8,586 bases of DNA from Candidatus Limnocylindrales bacterium (GCA_031292335.1 JARLHH010000110.1:1-8586); one strand, 5' to 3'. Numbered from the stretch's first letter, positions 1 to 6,360 are shown. Numbers and translations are program-made. Notes: generated from the sequence alone by a model not told the origin.

Positions 1-1246
1 CCACCACGACCAGCTCGGCGACCGCGCTGCCGGCCGCCTCGCCCACGGCGCGGTGCCCGGCAGCGTGTGCGTCGCCGAGCTCCAGCATCTCCCCGAGGAT
101 GGCCACGGGCCGGCCGGGCAGCGAGACGAGGACGTCGAGCGCCGCCAGCATCGCCGGCGGCGACGCGTTGTAGGTGTCGTCGAGGATCGTGAGGCCGGGC
201 GCCGTCACGATCGCGCCGCGGTGCGGGGACGAGGCTGCCCAGCTGGTGGCCAGGCCCGTCGCGATCGCTCTGTCCGAGAGCCCCGCGACGAGGCCGACCG
301 CCGCGGCGGCCAGCGCGTTCTGGACGCTGTGCCGCCCCAGCGCGACGATCTCCACGCCGAACCGCGCCTCCCGCGGGGCGCGCGCCACCAGCTCGAAGGT
401 CATCCCGGCGGCACCGCGGCCCACGACCCGGTCCGCGCTCACGTCGGCGCCCGCGTCGAGGCCATACCGGACCACCGAGGCCCGCGTGCGCGACCCGAAG
501 GTCCGCACCCGCGGGTCGTCGGCGTTGAGGATGGCGGTGCCGCCGGGCGGCAGGGCCTCGACCAGCTCCGCCTTCGCGTCCTCGATCGCCTCGAGACCGC
601 CCGCCCGTTCCTGGTGAACCGGCGCGACCGCGGTCACGACGCCGATCTGCGGGCGGCCGAGCCGGGCAAGCGTGGCGATCTCGCCCCCGACGTACATGCC
701 CATCTCGAGGACCACCGCCCGGTGCTCGGGCCCCAGCCGCAGGAGCGTGAGCGGGAGCCCGATCTCGTTGTTGGCGTTGCCCTCGCTCTTCAGCGTTCGC
801 AGCGCCGTGGAGAGAACGGCCGCAGTCGCATCCTTCGTGGAGGTCTTGGCGACGCTGCCCGTGATCCCCACGACGAGCGGATCGAAGCGGGCGCGCCAGG
901 CGGCCCCGATCGCCTGGAGCCCGAGGAGCGTGTTGGGCACCCGGACCACGGTCACCTCGCCGAGCGCGTCGAGCTCGTCCGCAGCGAGGTGGCGGCCGAC
1001 CAGCAGGGCGGCCGCGCCGGCCGCTGCGGCCGCACCGAGGAACCGGTGCCCGTCCGTCCGTTCGCCGGGCAGGGCCACGAAGAGATTGCCCGGTTCCACT
1101 GCGCGCGAGTCCACCGCCGCGCCCCGGATCGGGCGACCTGCGTCGCGGAGCAGCACGCCCTGGGTCGCCGCGACGAGTTCGGCGGCGTCGATCGCCGGGG
1201 CGGGCACGGTCGTCACGCCGGGGAGTGTCCCACAGGCCAGGCTCAC
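1..1246 (-). CDS. murF: UDP-N-acetylmuramoyl-tripeptide--D-alanyl-D-alanine ligase MurF (3' end cut by window edge)
   Basis: MurF is the cytoplasmic ATP-dependent ligase that adds D-Ala-D-Ala to the UDP-MurNAc-tripeptide, the last step of the soluble muropeptide precursor. My reading of the minus strand shows a Mur ligase. Numbered from the internal GTG at 1216, there is an ATP loop GITGSVAKTSTK (117-128), NANNEIGLP (147-155), EMG (171-173), NADD (231-234), GRHSVQNALAA (294-304) and DDTYNASPPAM (346-356). About 405-415 residues are present; the family is usually about 450-470, so only the last part of the C-terminal domain is missing. I chose the GTG at 1246 because it overlaps the ftsI stop as GTGA, suggesting translational coupling. 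The GTG at 1216 fits the usual family N-terminus slightly better, and neither has a clear Shine-Dalgarno. The ATP loop has Ala where Gly usually precedes the lysine. The function is secure; the start is uncertain. Confidence 0.93.
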   Translation of the reverse strand, partial: MSLACGTLPGVTTVPAPAIDAAELVAATQGVLLRDAGRPIRGAAVDSRAVEPGNLFVALPGERTDGHRFLGAAAAAGAAALLVGRHLAADELDALGEVTVVRVPNTLLGLQAIGAAWRARFDPLVVGITGSVAKTSTKDATAAVLSTALRTLKSEGNANNEIGLPLTLLRLGPEHRAVVLEMGMYVGGEIATLARLGRPQIGVVTAVAPVHQERAGGLEAIEDAKAELVEALPPGGTAILNADDPRVRTFGSRTRASVVRYGLDAGADVSADRVVGRGAAGMTFELVARAPREARFGVEIVALGRHSVQNALAAAAVGLVAGLSDRAIATGLATSWAASSPHRGAIVTAPGLTILDDTYNASPPAMLAALDVLVSLPGRPVAILGEMLELGDAHAAGHRAVGEAAGSAVAELVVV

Positions 1247-3084
1247 GGGTGTGCCGGCTCGGCCGTCGCCGAGGCCGTCGGAAGCACGGGAGGCAGGTCC
1301 AGCGTGTCCATGGCGTCGGTCGCGATCCTCCGGAACAGCTCGAAGGACTCGACCGCGTTCTCGACGTCGCCCGACCTGTTCACGATCGGCGTGCCCTGGT
1401 TGATCTGGACGGCGATGACCAGCTCCGGGGAGGTCCGCCCGACGAACCCGATGAACGAGAAGTTGAAGACGTCGGTCCGGAACCGGCCGGTCTTCGAGTC
1501 CCAGATCTGGGCCGTTCCCGTCTTGCCCCCCACCAGGTAGCCCGGGATCAGCGTGCGGGCGCGGTAGAACGGCACCACGTTCACCACGCGCTCCATGATC
1601 CCGGTCAGCTCGGACGACAGGGCCGGCGTCATCACGCGTCCGCGGTCGGCCACCTGGGTGGGCGTGGCGCCCGTGTCCTTCACGACGTGGGGAGTCGGGA
1701 GGATGCCGCCGTTCACCATCGCGCTGTAGGCGGTCGCGAGCTGGATCAGGGTGACCGCGACGCCCTGCCCGAACGACGCGTTCGCGAGGTCGATCTGCTG
1801 CCACGGCTGGACCGCGGGGTCGCGGACGAGGCCGGGCACCTCGCCCGCCACGTCGATACCCGTCGGGGAGCCGAAGCCCAGGCGCGTCCAGGTCCGGTAC
1901 AGCACCGAGGCCGCCTGCTGCGTCGTCCGGCCAAGCTTCAGGGCGACCTTCGACATCACCACGTTCCGGGACCAGGCCACGGCGTCCTGGAAGGAGATCG
2001 CCCCCTTGCTTCTCTTGTCGGCGTTCTGGACGAACGCCCGCCCGCCGTCGAGGGACAGGACGCTCTGGTCCTGGAGGATCGTCGTGCGGGTGACCACGCC
2101 GGCCTGCAGGGCGGCCGTCGCGGTCAGCAGCTTGAAGACGGAGCCCGGCTCGTAGACAGCAGAGACGACCGGGTCGATGAACCGCGACGGGTCGCTCGCG
2201 GCGATCGCCGCGTAGTCGTTGCCGTCATAGCTCGGGTACGAGGCGGAGGCCAGGATCTCGCCCGTCCTGGGATCCATCACGACCCCGGACACGCCCTTCG
2301 CCTTGTCGGCGACCCAGGCCGCGTAGACCTCCTGCTCCAGCTTGAGCTGGAGGCTGGCGTCGATGGTGAGCGTGAGCGACGTGCCGGGCGTGCCGGGTTC
2401 TACCGTCTGCGCGCTCTCCATGATCGGCTGCCCGGTGCCGTCACGCTGCGCGAGGAGGACCTGCGGGCTGCCCGCCAGCAGGTCCTGCCAGTGGCCTTCG
2501 ACCCCGTACTGGCCGGTGCCGTCGCGATTCACGAAGCCGAGAAGCTGCGCGGCGAGGCTCGTGCCCGTCGCACCCCCGGCCTGGGGATAGACCCGGACCT
2601 CCTCGGGCTCCAGGTTGAGCTGCTGGAGCGAGCCGTCGGTCAGGCCGGCCCTGATCGCGCTCGACTGGATCGGCGTCAGGTCGTGGGCCAGGACCACGTA
2701 CGCGCTCCCCCCGTCGAGCTGTGCCAGGAGCGCCGCGGCGGCAGCCGGCGCGAGGCCCAGGATCCCGGCGACCTTCGCGGCAACGCTCTCGCGCAACGTC
2801 GCGGTGTCGGCATCGGTCGCGCCGGTCATCTGGGCGGGGTAGGCACTCAGGAGGTCGCGCTCGACGGACGTGGCGAGCACCACCGTCCCGCTCCGGTCGT
2901 AGATCGTCCCGCGCACCGGCGGGACCTCGATGCGCGCCGTCACCTGCTCGCGGGCACGCGCCACCAGGTCGTCGTGGCGCAGCACCTGCCAGTAGCCGAG
3001 CCGGGCGATGCACGCGACGCCGAAGCAGGCCAGCAGCGCCAGCACGACCAGGGTCCGCGGGCGGCTGTCGGTCCGGCCGGGCAT
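1243..3084 (-). CDS. ftsI: FtsI / PBP3-type class B penicillin-binding protein (septal peptidoglycan transpeptidase)
   Basis: This 613-aa protein is a monofunctional transpeptidase that cross-links septal peptidoglycan outside the membrane, normally working with FtsW and the FtsL/FtsB complex. It has a short basic N-terminus and one membrane segment at about 11-27, then the class B N-terminal signature RGTIYDRSG (58-66). The transpeptidase domain has all three catalytic motifs: SVFK (315-318, nucleophile S315), SRN (372-374) and KTG (521-523). The C-terminus ends in a short Pro/Ala/Thr-rich tail and has no PASTA repeats. The ATG at 3084 has GAGG about 11 nt upstream. The stop overlaps the murF start by 4 nt, and an ftsL-like gene lies 48 nt upstream. 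A general elongation PBP2 is the alternative, but the neighbours (mraZ, rsmH, ftsL-like, murF) argue for FtsI. Confidence 0.95.
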   Translation of the reverse strand: MPGRTDSRPRTLVVLALLACFGVACIARLGYWQVLRHDDLVARAREQVTARIEVPPVRGTIYDRSGTVVLATSVERDLLSAYPAQMTGATDADTATLRESVAAKVAGILGLAPAAAAALLAQLDGGSAYVVLAHDLTPIQSSAIRAGLTDGSLQQLNLEPEEVRVYPQAGGATGTSLAAQLLGFVNRDGTGQYGVEGHWQDLLAGSPQVLLAQRDGTGQPIMESAQTVEPGTPGTSLTLTIDASLQLKLEQEVYAAWVADKAKGVSGVVMDPRTGEILASASYPSYDGNDYAAIAASDPSRFIDPVVSAVYEPGSVFKLLTATAALQAGVVTRTTILQDQSVLSLDGGRAFVQNADKRSKGAISFQDAVAWSRNVVMSKVALKLGRTTQQAASVLYRTWTRLGFGSPTGIDVAGEVPGLVRDPAVQPWQQIDLANASFGQGVAVTLIQLATAYSAMVNGGILPTPHVVKDTGATPTQVADRGRVMTPALSSELTGIMERVVNVVPFYRARTLIPGYLVGGKTGTAQIWDSKTGRFRTDVFNFSFIGFVGRTSPELVIAVQINQGTPIVNRSGDVENAVESFELFRRIATDAMDTLDLPPVLPTASATAEPAHP

Positions 3085-3120
3085 CAGGCGGGCATCCTCG
3101 TGGTCGGTCGATTGGTCCGG

Positions 3121-3148
3121 GGTGCCCGCGGGCTAGCGCGCGGGCACC
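3121..3148 (-). repeat. Perfect inverted repeat spanning the ftsL-like stop codon
   Basis: Arms GGTGCCCGCG (3121-3130) and CGCGGGCACC (3139-3148) are perfect 10-bp complements around an 8-nt loop. On the mRNA strand the TAG stop of the ftsL-like gene (3133-3135) lies in the loop, and the upstream arm encodes its last residues. No T-run follows, so it does not look like a standard intrinsic terminator. It could slow transcription, mark an RNA processing site or affect coupling to ftsI 37 nt downstream; these roles are inferred. Confidence 0.55.
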
Positions 3149-3555
3149 ACGAGCGGGTCGACGAGCTGGCCGAGCCCGGCGTCCAGGGCCTGCTGCCGAA
3201 TCGCCGGCTCGCTGCCGAGACGGGACAGGTTCGCGATCAGGTCGCGCTCGTTCGACTGGAGCGCCGCCCGCGCGGCCATCAGGCGATCGAGGTCGAAGTC
3301 GGTCGCCGAGACCCGGACCGTCTGGGACAGCGAGAAGAGCCCGAGCAGGAAGACGACCACGATCCCGACCACCAGCAGGCCCACCCGGCCCTGGCGGCGA
3401 CGCGACCGGACCGCGGTGGCGCCCCGCAGGCTCCGACGCGGCAGGTCCGTGGCCCGCTCCGATCGGACGGATCCGCGCCGGGCGACGGGCGTCTCGTCCC
3501 GGCGGCGCGGCGCCAGGGTTCCGGAGCGCGGTCGCGCCCCGGCGTAGCCCGCCAT
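3133..3555 (-). CDS. ftsL: FtsL-like septum-site bitopic membrane protein
   Basis: This is a 140-aa protein with a long, very basic cytoplasmic N-terminus (about 1-57, rich in Arg), one strong hydrophobic membrane segment (about 58-77) and a short extracytoplasmic region (about 78-140) whose heptad-like pattern could form a coiled coil. That layout, its size and its place between rsmH and ftsI are what FtsL (or the related DivIC/FtsB type) shows. FtsL proteins connect FtsB/DivIC to FtsW-FtsI and help activate septal synthesis. The family diverges fast, so the call rests on topology and gene order rather than on a conserved motif. The ATG at 3555 shares its A with the TGA of the preceding 65-aa gene (TGATG), which points to translational coupling. 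Confidence 0.75.
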   Translation of the reverse strand: MAGYAGARPRSGTLAPRRRDETPVARRGSVRSERATDLPRRSLRGATAVRSRRRQGRVGLLVVGIVVVFLLGLFSLSQTVRVSATDFDLDRLMAARAALQSNERDLIANLSRLGSEPAIRQQALDAGLGQLVDPLVVPAR

Positions 3556-3752
3556 CAGTCCGCCCCGAGATAGGAGCTGCCGTAGGCCGGCAGGCCGAGC
3601 TCTCGGACGGCGACGTCCATCCCGATGAACGGCTCCGACGTCAGCTCGTGCAGCTGGTCGAGGGCCGACCAGGTCCGGTCGCGGCGCTCGCGAACCTCGT
3701 GCTCCCGGCGCCCGTATGACCTGCGGCGCTGGGACTGGTGGCGTTTGCTCAT
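3555..3752 (-). CDS. 65-aa basic protein of unknown function between rsmH and ftsL
   Basis: I do not recognise this protein. The N-terminal third (residues 1-27) is crowded with Arg, Lys, His and Gln. The rest is mixed and ends in a Gly/Tyr/Ser-rich tail (AYGSSYLGAD). It has no membrane segment and no cysteines, so it is probably cytoplasmic; the basic start could bind nucleic acid or membrane lipids, but that is speculation. It is likely real: the ATG at 3752 has an excellent AAGGAGGG nine nt upstream, it lies 37 nt after the rsmH stop, and its stop overlaps the ftsL-like start as TGATG. The frame is open further upstream inside rsmH, but that extension is out of frame with rsmH and lacks support. 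Confidence 0.75.
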   Translation of the reverse strand: MSKRHQSQRRRSYGRREHEVRERRDRTWSALDQLHELTSEPFIGMDVAVRELGLPAYGSSYLGAD

Positions 3753-3761
3753 CGGTGCGAA

Positions 3762-3769
3762 CCCTCCTT
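3762..3769 (-). promoter_or_regulatory. Strong Shine-Dalgarno fixing the start of the 65-aa gene
   Basis: The minus strand reads AAGGAGGG, ending nine nt before the ATG at 3752. It is the strongest ribosome binding site in the window and rules out a start further upstream inside rsmH. Confidence 0.8.
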
Positions 3770-3789
3770 CGCGTCGACGTCCGGACGGC

Positions 3790-4734
3790 TCATGCGGCGA
3801 GCCGTTCCGCGGTACGGAGTCGGGCGCTCCGGGCGCGGGGATTCGCGGCGACCTCCGTCTCCGATGGCATCGCCGGCTGGGGGCCGACGGGTCGGAGGCG
3901 GGGGGCCCGGCCGCAGACACAGACCGGGAAGCTGGGCGGGCAGATGCAGCCGCGTCGCTCGGCGGCGACGAAGCGTTTGACGATGCGATCCTCGAGGGAG
4001 TGGTAGGCGAGCACGACGAGCCTGCCGCCCGGCCGGAGCAGGCCGACCGCGGCGCCCAGGGCAACCTCCAGCGCGTCGAGCTCGCCGTTGACGGCGATCC
4101 GCAGCGCCTGGAAGACACGGGTGGCGGGATGGATCCGGCCGGCCCGGCCGGGACGTCGCGGGACGACCCGCTCGACGAGCGAGGCGAACGCCTCGGCGGT
4201 CGCGACGGGGGCCGTGCTCCGCGCGCTGACCACGGCCTGGGCGATGCGCCGCGCGTGCGGTTCCTCGCCGTAGCGCCGGAAGATGTCGCCGAGCTCCGCC
4301 TCGTCCAGGTCCGCGAGCAGCTCCGCGGCCGGCCGGCCGACGCCCGGGTCGAAGCGCATGTCGAGCGGGCCGTCGGCGCGGAAGCTGAACCCGCGCTCCG
4401 GGTCGGCGAGCTGGAACGAGCTCAGGCCGAGGTCGAGCAGCACCCCGTCGACCGCCGGGAAGCCCGCCGCCGGCGCGACCGCCGCGAGATCGCGGAAGTT
4501 GGCCTGCCGCAGGACGAGCCGGTCGCCGAACCGGGCCAGCCGCTCCCCGGTGCGCGCGATCGCGGCCGGGTCCGCGTCGAGCCCCAGGACGCGGCCGTCC
4601 GGGCTGGCGGCCTCCAGGATCCGCTCGGTGTGCCCACCGCCGCCGACGGTTCCGTCGACATGAAGGCTGCCGGGGCGCGGGGCGAGCATCTGCATGACCT
4701 CCTCCGCGAGCACCGGCAGGTGCCCAAGCTCCAT
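3790..4734 (-). CDS. rsmH: 16S rRNA (cytosine1402-N4)-methyltransferase RsmH (MraW)
   Basis: RsmH methylates N4 of C1402 in 16S rRNA, using S-adenosylmethionine, and so tunes decoding in the ribosomal P site. The 314-aa product has the usual family length and motifs: HLPVL (5-9), the SAM loop DGTVGGGGH (27-35), GLDADP (51-56), VLLDLGLSS (98-106) with the following DPERGFSFR (111-119), RYGEEPHARRIA (154-165), HPATRVFQALRI (202-213) and HSLEDRIVK (245-253). Cysteines 263, 265, 272 and 274 form a CxCPP...CxCG cluster as in many homologues and could hold a metal. The ATG at 4734 has GGAGAGG about five nt upstream, and the product from it begins as family members do. The frame stays open far upstream, but that is antisense or shadow to mraZ. 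It lies 58 nt after mraZ, as in most dcw clusters. Confidence 0.96.
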   Translation of the reverse strand: MELGHLPVLAEEVMQMLAPRPGSLHVDGTVGGGGHTERILEAASPDGRVLGLDADPAAIARTGERLARFGDRLVLRQANFRDLAAVAPAAGFPAVDGVLLDLGLSSFQLADPERGFSFRADGPLDMRFDPGVGRPAAELLADLDEAELGDIFRRYGEEPHARRIAQAVVSARSTAPVATAEAFASLVERVVPRRPGRAGRIHPATRVFQALRIAVNGELDALEVALGAAVGLLRPGGRLVVLAYHSLEDRIVKRFVAAERRGCICPPSFPVCVCGRAPRLRPVGPQPAMPSETEVAANPRARSARLRTAERLAA

Positions 4735-4792
4735 GTCTACCTCTCCGCCAACAGACGGATCCCGAGCGGATCCTGGAAGCGCATGTGATGTG

Positions 4793-5224
4793 CTAGATGC
4801 CGAGCCCGGCGAGGTGCTGGGCCAGGGCATCCGGCGCCTCGAGCGCCTTCCGGTAGTCGTCCCACCGGACCGGCGACCAGATCTCCGCGTGGTCGAGCGA
4901 TCCGACGACCACCGCCTCGCCCTCCAGCCCGGCGGCCTCGCGGAGGTAGGCCGGCAGCACGAAGCGACCCTGCGCGTCGAACTCGATCTCGACGGCGCTC
5001 GCAAAGACGAACCGGCTGAACGCGCGCGCCCCGGCGTTCTCGATGGTCGGCAGCGCCGCCACCCGTCCCGCGAGGTGCTCCCAGCCGTCCCTGGGCCAGA
5101 TCGCCAGGCACAGGTCCAGCCAGCGGGAGACGAACGCCCCCCCGGCGAGCTGGGCCCGGAACCTCGACGGCACGGCGAGGCGTGCCTTCGCGTCCACCGT
5201 GTGCCGGTACTCGCCGGTGAACAC
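4793..5224 (-). CDS. mraZ: Transcriptional regulator MraZ
   Basis: MraZ is an AbrB-fold (SpoVT-like) DNA-binding protein that forms large rings and regulates the dcw operon at its own promoter. The 143-aa product has the standard length and the two tandem half-domains, each with the DxxxR signature: DAKAR (11-15) followed by LAVPSRFR, and DAQGR (83-87) followed by FVLPAYLRE. The start is the GTG at 5224, giving (M)FTGEYRHTVD, which matches the family N-terminus; AAGGAG lies nine nt upstream. Longer readings of the frame run through the promoter and are rejected. It is the first gene of the cluster, with a promoter and candidate MraZ boxes about 120-180 nt upstream. Confidence 0.95.
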   Translation of the reverse strand: MFTGEYRHTVDAKARLAVPSRFRAQLAGGAFVSRWLDLCLAIWPRDGWEHLAGRVAALPTIENAGARAFSRFVFASAVEIEFDAQGRFVLPAYLREAAGLEGEAVVVGSLDHAEIWSPVRWDDYRKALEAPDALAQHLAGLGI

Positions 5225-5233
5225 CAGCCCGGG

Positions 5234-5239
5234 CTCCTT
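5234..5239 (-). promoter_or_regulatory. Shine-Dalgarno deciding the GTG start of mraZ
   Basis: AAGGAG on the minus strand lies nine nt before the GTG at 5224. It supports this start over any in the longer open frame, which continues to about 5845. Confidence 0.75.
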
Positions 5240-5341
5240 CTGTGCGTGTCCGCTGCTCGCGGGCGGGCTGCCCACGGATCCAGCAGTGCGTGCCCGGTGG
5301 CCCCGGCGGCGGGCGCGTGCCCTGCGTCCGCCACCGAGATT

Positions 5342-5376
5342 CACCACTCGTCCCCACTTCGTGGGACCTGATGGGT
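5342..5376 (-). promoter_or_regulatory. Candidate MraZ operator (TGGGN-type repeats)
   Basis: On the plus strand, TGGGA (5362-5366) and TGGGT (5372-5376) are separated by exactly five nt. On the minus strand, TGGGG (5352-5356) and TGGTG (5342-5346) are also separated by five. In E. coli, MraZ is known to bind TGGGN direct repeats with 5-nt spacers ahead of mraZ. These copies start next to the -10 box and cover the predicted transcription start, where binding would block initiation. Two of the copies also form an imperfect inverted repeat (5350-5367). Spacing and place are seen; MraZ binding is inferred. Confidence 0.55.
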
Positions 5377-5404
5377 ATAGTACATCGCGATGGAGCCGCG
5401 TCAA
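5377..5404 (-). promoter_or_regulatory. Sigma-A-type promoter of the mraZ/dcw operon
   Basis: On the minus strand, TTGACG (5399-5404, 5 of 6 to TTGACA) is followed after 16 nt by TACTAT (5377-5382, matching the TAnnnT core). Transcription would start near 5370, giving an mRNA leader of about 145 nt ahead of mraZ. It is the best promoter in the window and lies in its only AT-richer patch. Confidence 0.6.
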
Positions 5405-5518
5405 CGCCGTTCTCACCACCGGTTGGGCCTCCCGGGCCGGCCGATCGTCCCCCGCAGGAGCCGGCCGGCGGACCCGCCCGGGCAACGCGGGGCGCGCGGA
5501 GGTAGTACGAGTGTCTGA

Positions 5519-5548
5519 TTGCGGATGGCGCACAGGCCGGTGTAGGCT
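5519..5548 (+). promoter_or_regulatory. Weak candidate promoter of the 90-aa gene
   Basis: TTGCGG (5519-5524) and TAGGCT (5543-5548, TAnnnT) are 18 nt apart. Transcription would start about 40 nt before the ATG at 5597. The match is modest and chance hits are possible. Confidence 0.3.
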
Positions 5549-5561
5549 CGGCCGCCGAGCC
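5545..5561. repeat. Short perfect inverted repeat at the candidate start of the plus-strand transcript
   Basis: GGCTCGG (5545-5551) and CCGAGCC (5555-5561) are perfect 7-bp complements around a 3-nt centre. It overlaps the candidate -10 box and transcription start, so it could be an operator or an early leader hairpin. No regulator is identified. Confidence 0.35.
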
Positions 5562-5596
5562 ACGCCGTCGTCACCTCGAGAGGTCAGGACCCGCCG

Positions 5597-5869
5597 ATGA
5601 CAGCCCTGCCGCGAATCCCGGATCCGGCCATCGCGCCGCCTATCCGGGTCGAACCCGGAACCCGGGCGCACCCGATGGCGGCCGTGCGGATTCGCCGCTG
5701 CACTTTCCGGCGGCTGATCGCGGTGGACCGGGCGGGCGGACGCGTCTACGACGTGGACTGCCTCTACCCGGACCGAGCCGTCCCGCTTCCGCTGGGAGAC
5801 CTGGACTCGGCGATGCCCATCTGCAACGCCTGCACGGCGTCGCACACCTTCCGGGCCGACGAGGACTGA
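5597..5869 (+). CDS. 90-aa hypothetical protein with four cysteines (possible zinc-binding)
   Basis: I do not recognise this protein. The first 25 or so residues are Pro/Ala-rich and probably disordered. From about residue 28 there is a compact region (MAAVRIRRCTFRRL onward) with cysteines at 35, 55, 76 and 79. The last two form CNAC with His83 nearby, so a single metal-binding knuckle-type fold is plausible. It has no membrane segment or signal peptide. The ATG at 5597 is preceded by AGGA at about eight nt, better than the internal ATG at 5675, which has no ribosome site. It is the only plus-strand gene in the window, divergent from mraZ and convergent with rnpB, with only 33 nt between its stop and the rnpB end. 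Function unknown. Confidence 0.6.
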   Translation: MTALPRIPDPAIAPPIRVEPGTRAHPMAAVRIRRCTFRRLIAVDRAGGRVYDVDCLYPDRAVPLPLGDLDSAMPICNACTASHTFRADED

Positions 5870-5902
5870 CGGACCGAACCGCGGCGAGGATGGGCTGAGG
5901 GC

Positions 5903-6254
5903 GCCAGCGAGGCGGCCTGTACGCCGGGTTCTGTACCGCGCCCGAAGGCACGGCGACGGTCATCCATCTGGGGCCGCCGGTTGCCCGGCGGCTCATGCGG
6001 CCGACCCGAGGGTCCACGGCGGCGCGCCGCTGCCCCGGCGAACCGGGACACGCCCTCCTACTTGGCCTTGCTCCGGGTAGAGCTTGCCGCGTTTCACCCC
6101 GCCGCCGGTTGCCCGGCGACGGACTCGTCTCTGTGGCGCTGGTCCTCGCCTCGCGGCGGACGGGCGTTACCCGCTACCCTGCGCCTGGGAGCCCGGACGT
6201 TCCTCACGCCGGCGGTTGCCCGCCGACGCGCGACCGTCCGGCCGCCTCGCTGGC
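5903..6254 (-). ncRNA. rnpB: RNase P RNA (bacterial, type-A-like)
   Basis: This is the catalytic RNA of RNase P, which trims the 5' leader from precursor tRNAs. Conserved blocks on the minus strand, in order, are GAGGAACGTCCGGGCTCC (P4/CR-I), CAGGGTAGCGGGTAACGCCC, CACAGAGACGAG, ACCCGGAGCAAGGCCAAGTA (CR-IV), CAGATGGATGACCGTC (3' strand of P2) and GGTACAGAACCCGGC (CR-V). The ends pair perfectly over 15 bp (6240-6254 with 5903-5917), which is helix P1 and sets the limits; ends may differ by a few nt. P2 (GACGGTC/GACCGTC) and a P19-like TTCG hairpin are visible. Length is about 352 nt against 377 in E. coli. I see no counterpart of the E. coli P13 and P14 hairpins. Three hairpins share nearly the same stem and GCAA loop. 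Confidence 0.95.
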
Positions 6255-6260
6255 CGCCGA

Positions 6261-6266
6261 AGTCTA
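6261..6266 (-). promoter_or_regulatory. Candidate -10 box of rnpB
   Basis: TAGACT on the minus strand fits TAnnnT and ends six nt before the first base of helix P1 at 6254, a normal start distance. No convincing -35 is visible at 16-18 nt, so the gene may depend partly on read-through from the gene 106 nt upstream. Confidence 0.4.
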
Positions 6267-6360
6267 CCCCCCGGCACCGAAGCCGGCCGGCGGTCGCCGG
6301 GTGCACGGGACCCGTTCCCGTCCGCGCCGCCCGAAGACGCCCGCGCCGCTGCGCCGGCCG

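Larger units (their letters stand above)
5405..5596. other. Rest of the divergent intergenic region between mraZ and the 90-aa gene
   Basis: mraZ and the plus-strand gene are separated by 372 nt (5225-5596). Its left part holds the mraZ leader, operator and promoter. The stretch from about 5405 to 5515 is very GC-rich with short palindromic runs (GGCCGGCC-like), and I see no credible gene or family-specific signal there. Open frames crossing it have no ribosome site and no recognisable product. Confidence 0.5.

Noticed and set aside
53..3573. Two long plus-strand open frames (495 and 782 codons) opposite murF, ftsI and ftsL
   Set aside because: They are Arg/Gly/Pro-rich antisense frames with no recognisable motifs, caused by high GC at third positions of the real minus-strand genes.
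4735..5845. Upstream extensions of rsmH and mraZ in longer open frames
   Set aside because: The rsmH extension overlaps mraZ in another frame and the mraZ extension passes through its promoter. Good ribosome sites and family N-termini fix the starts at 4734 and 5224.
5973..6227. Three GCCGGTTGCCC-type repeats as a CRISPR, REP or mobile repeat
   Set aside because: They fall inside RNase P RNA at uneven distances and form its helices.
6271..6286. CCGGC-N6-GCCGG hairpin after the fusion gene as a terminator
   Set aside because: The stem is only 5 bp and no T-run follows; such repeats are frequent by chance at this GC content.
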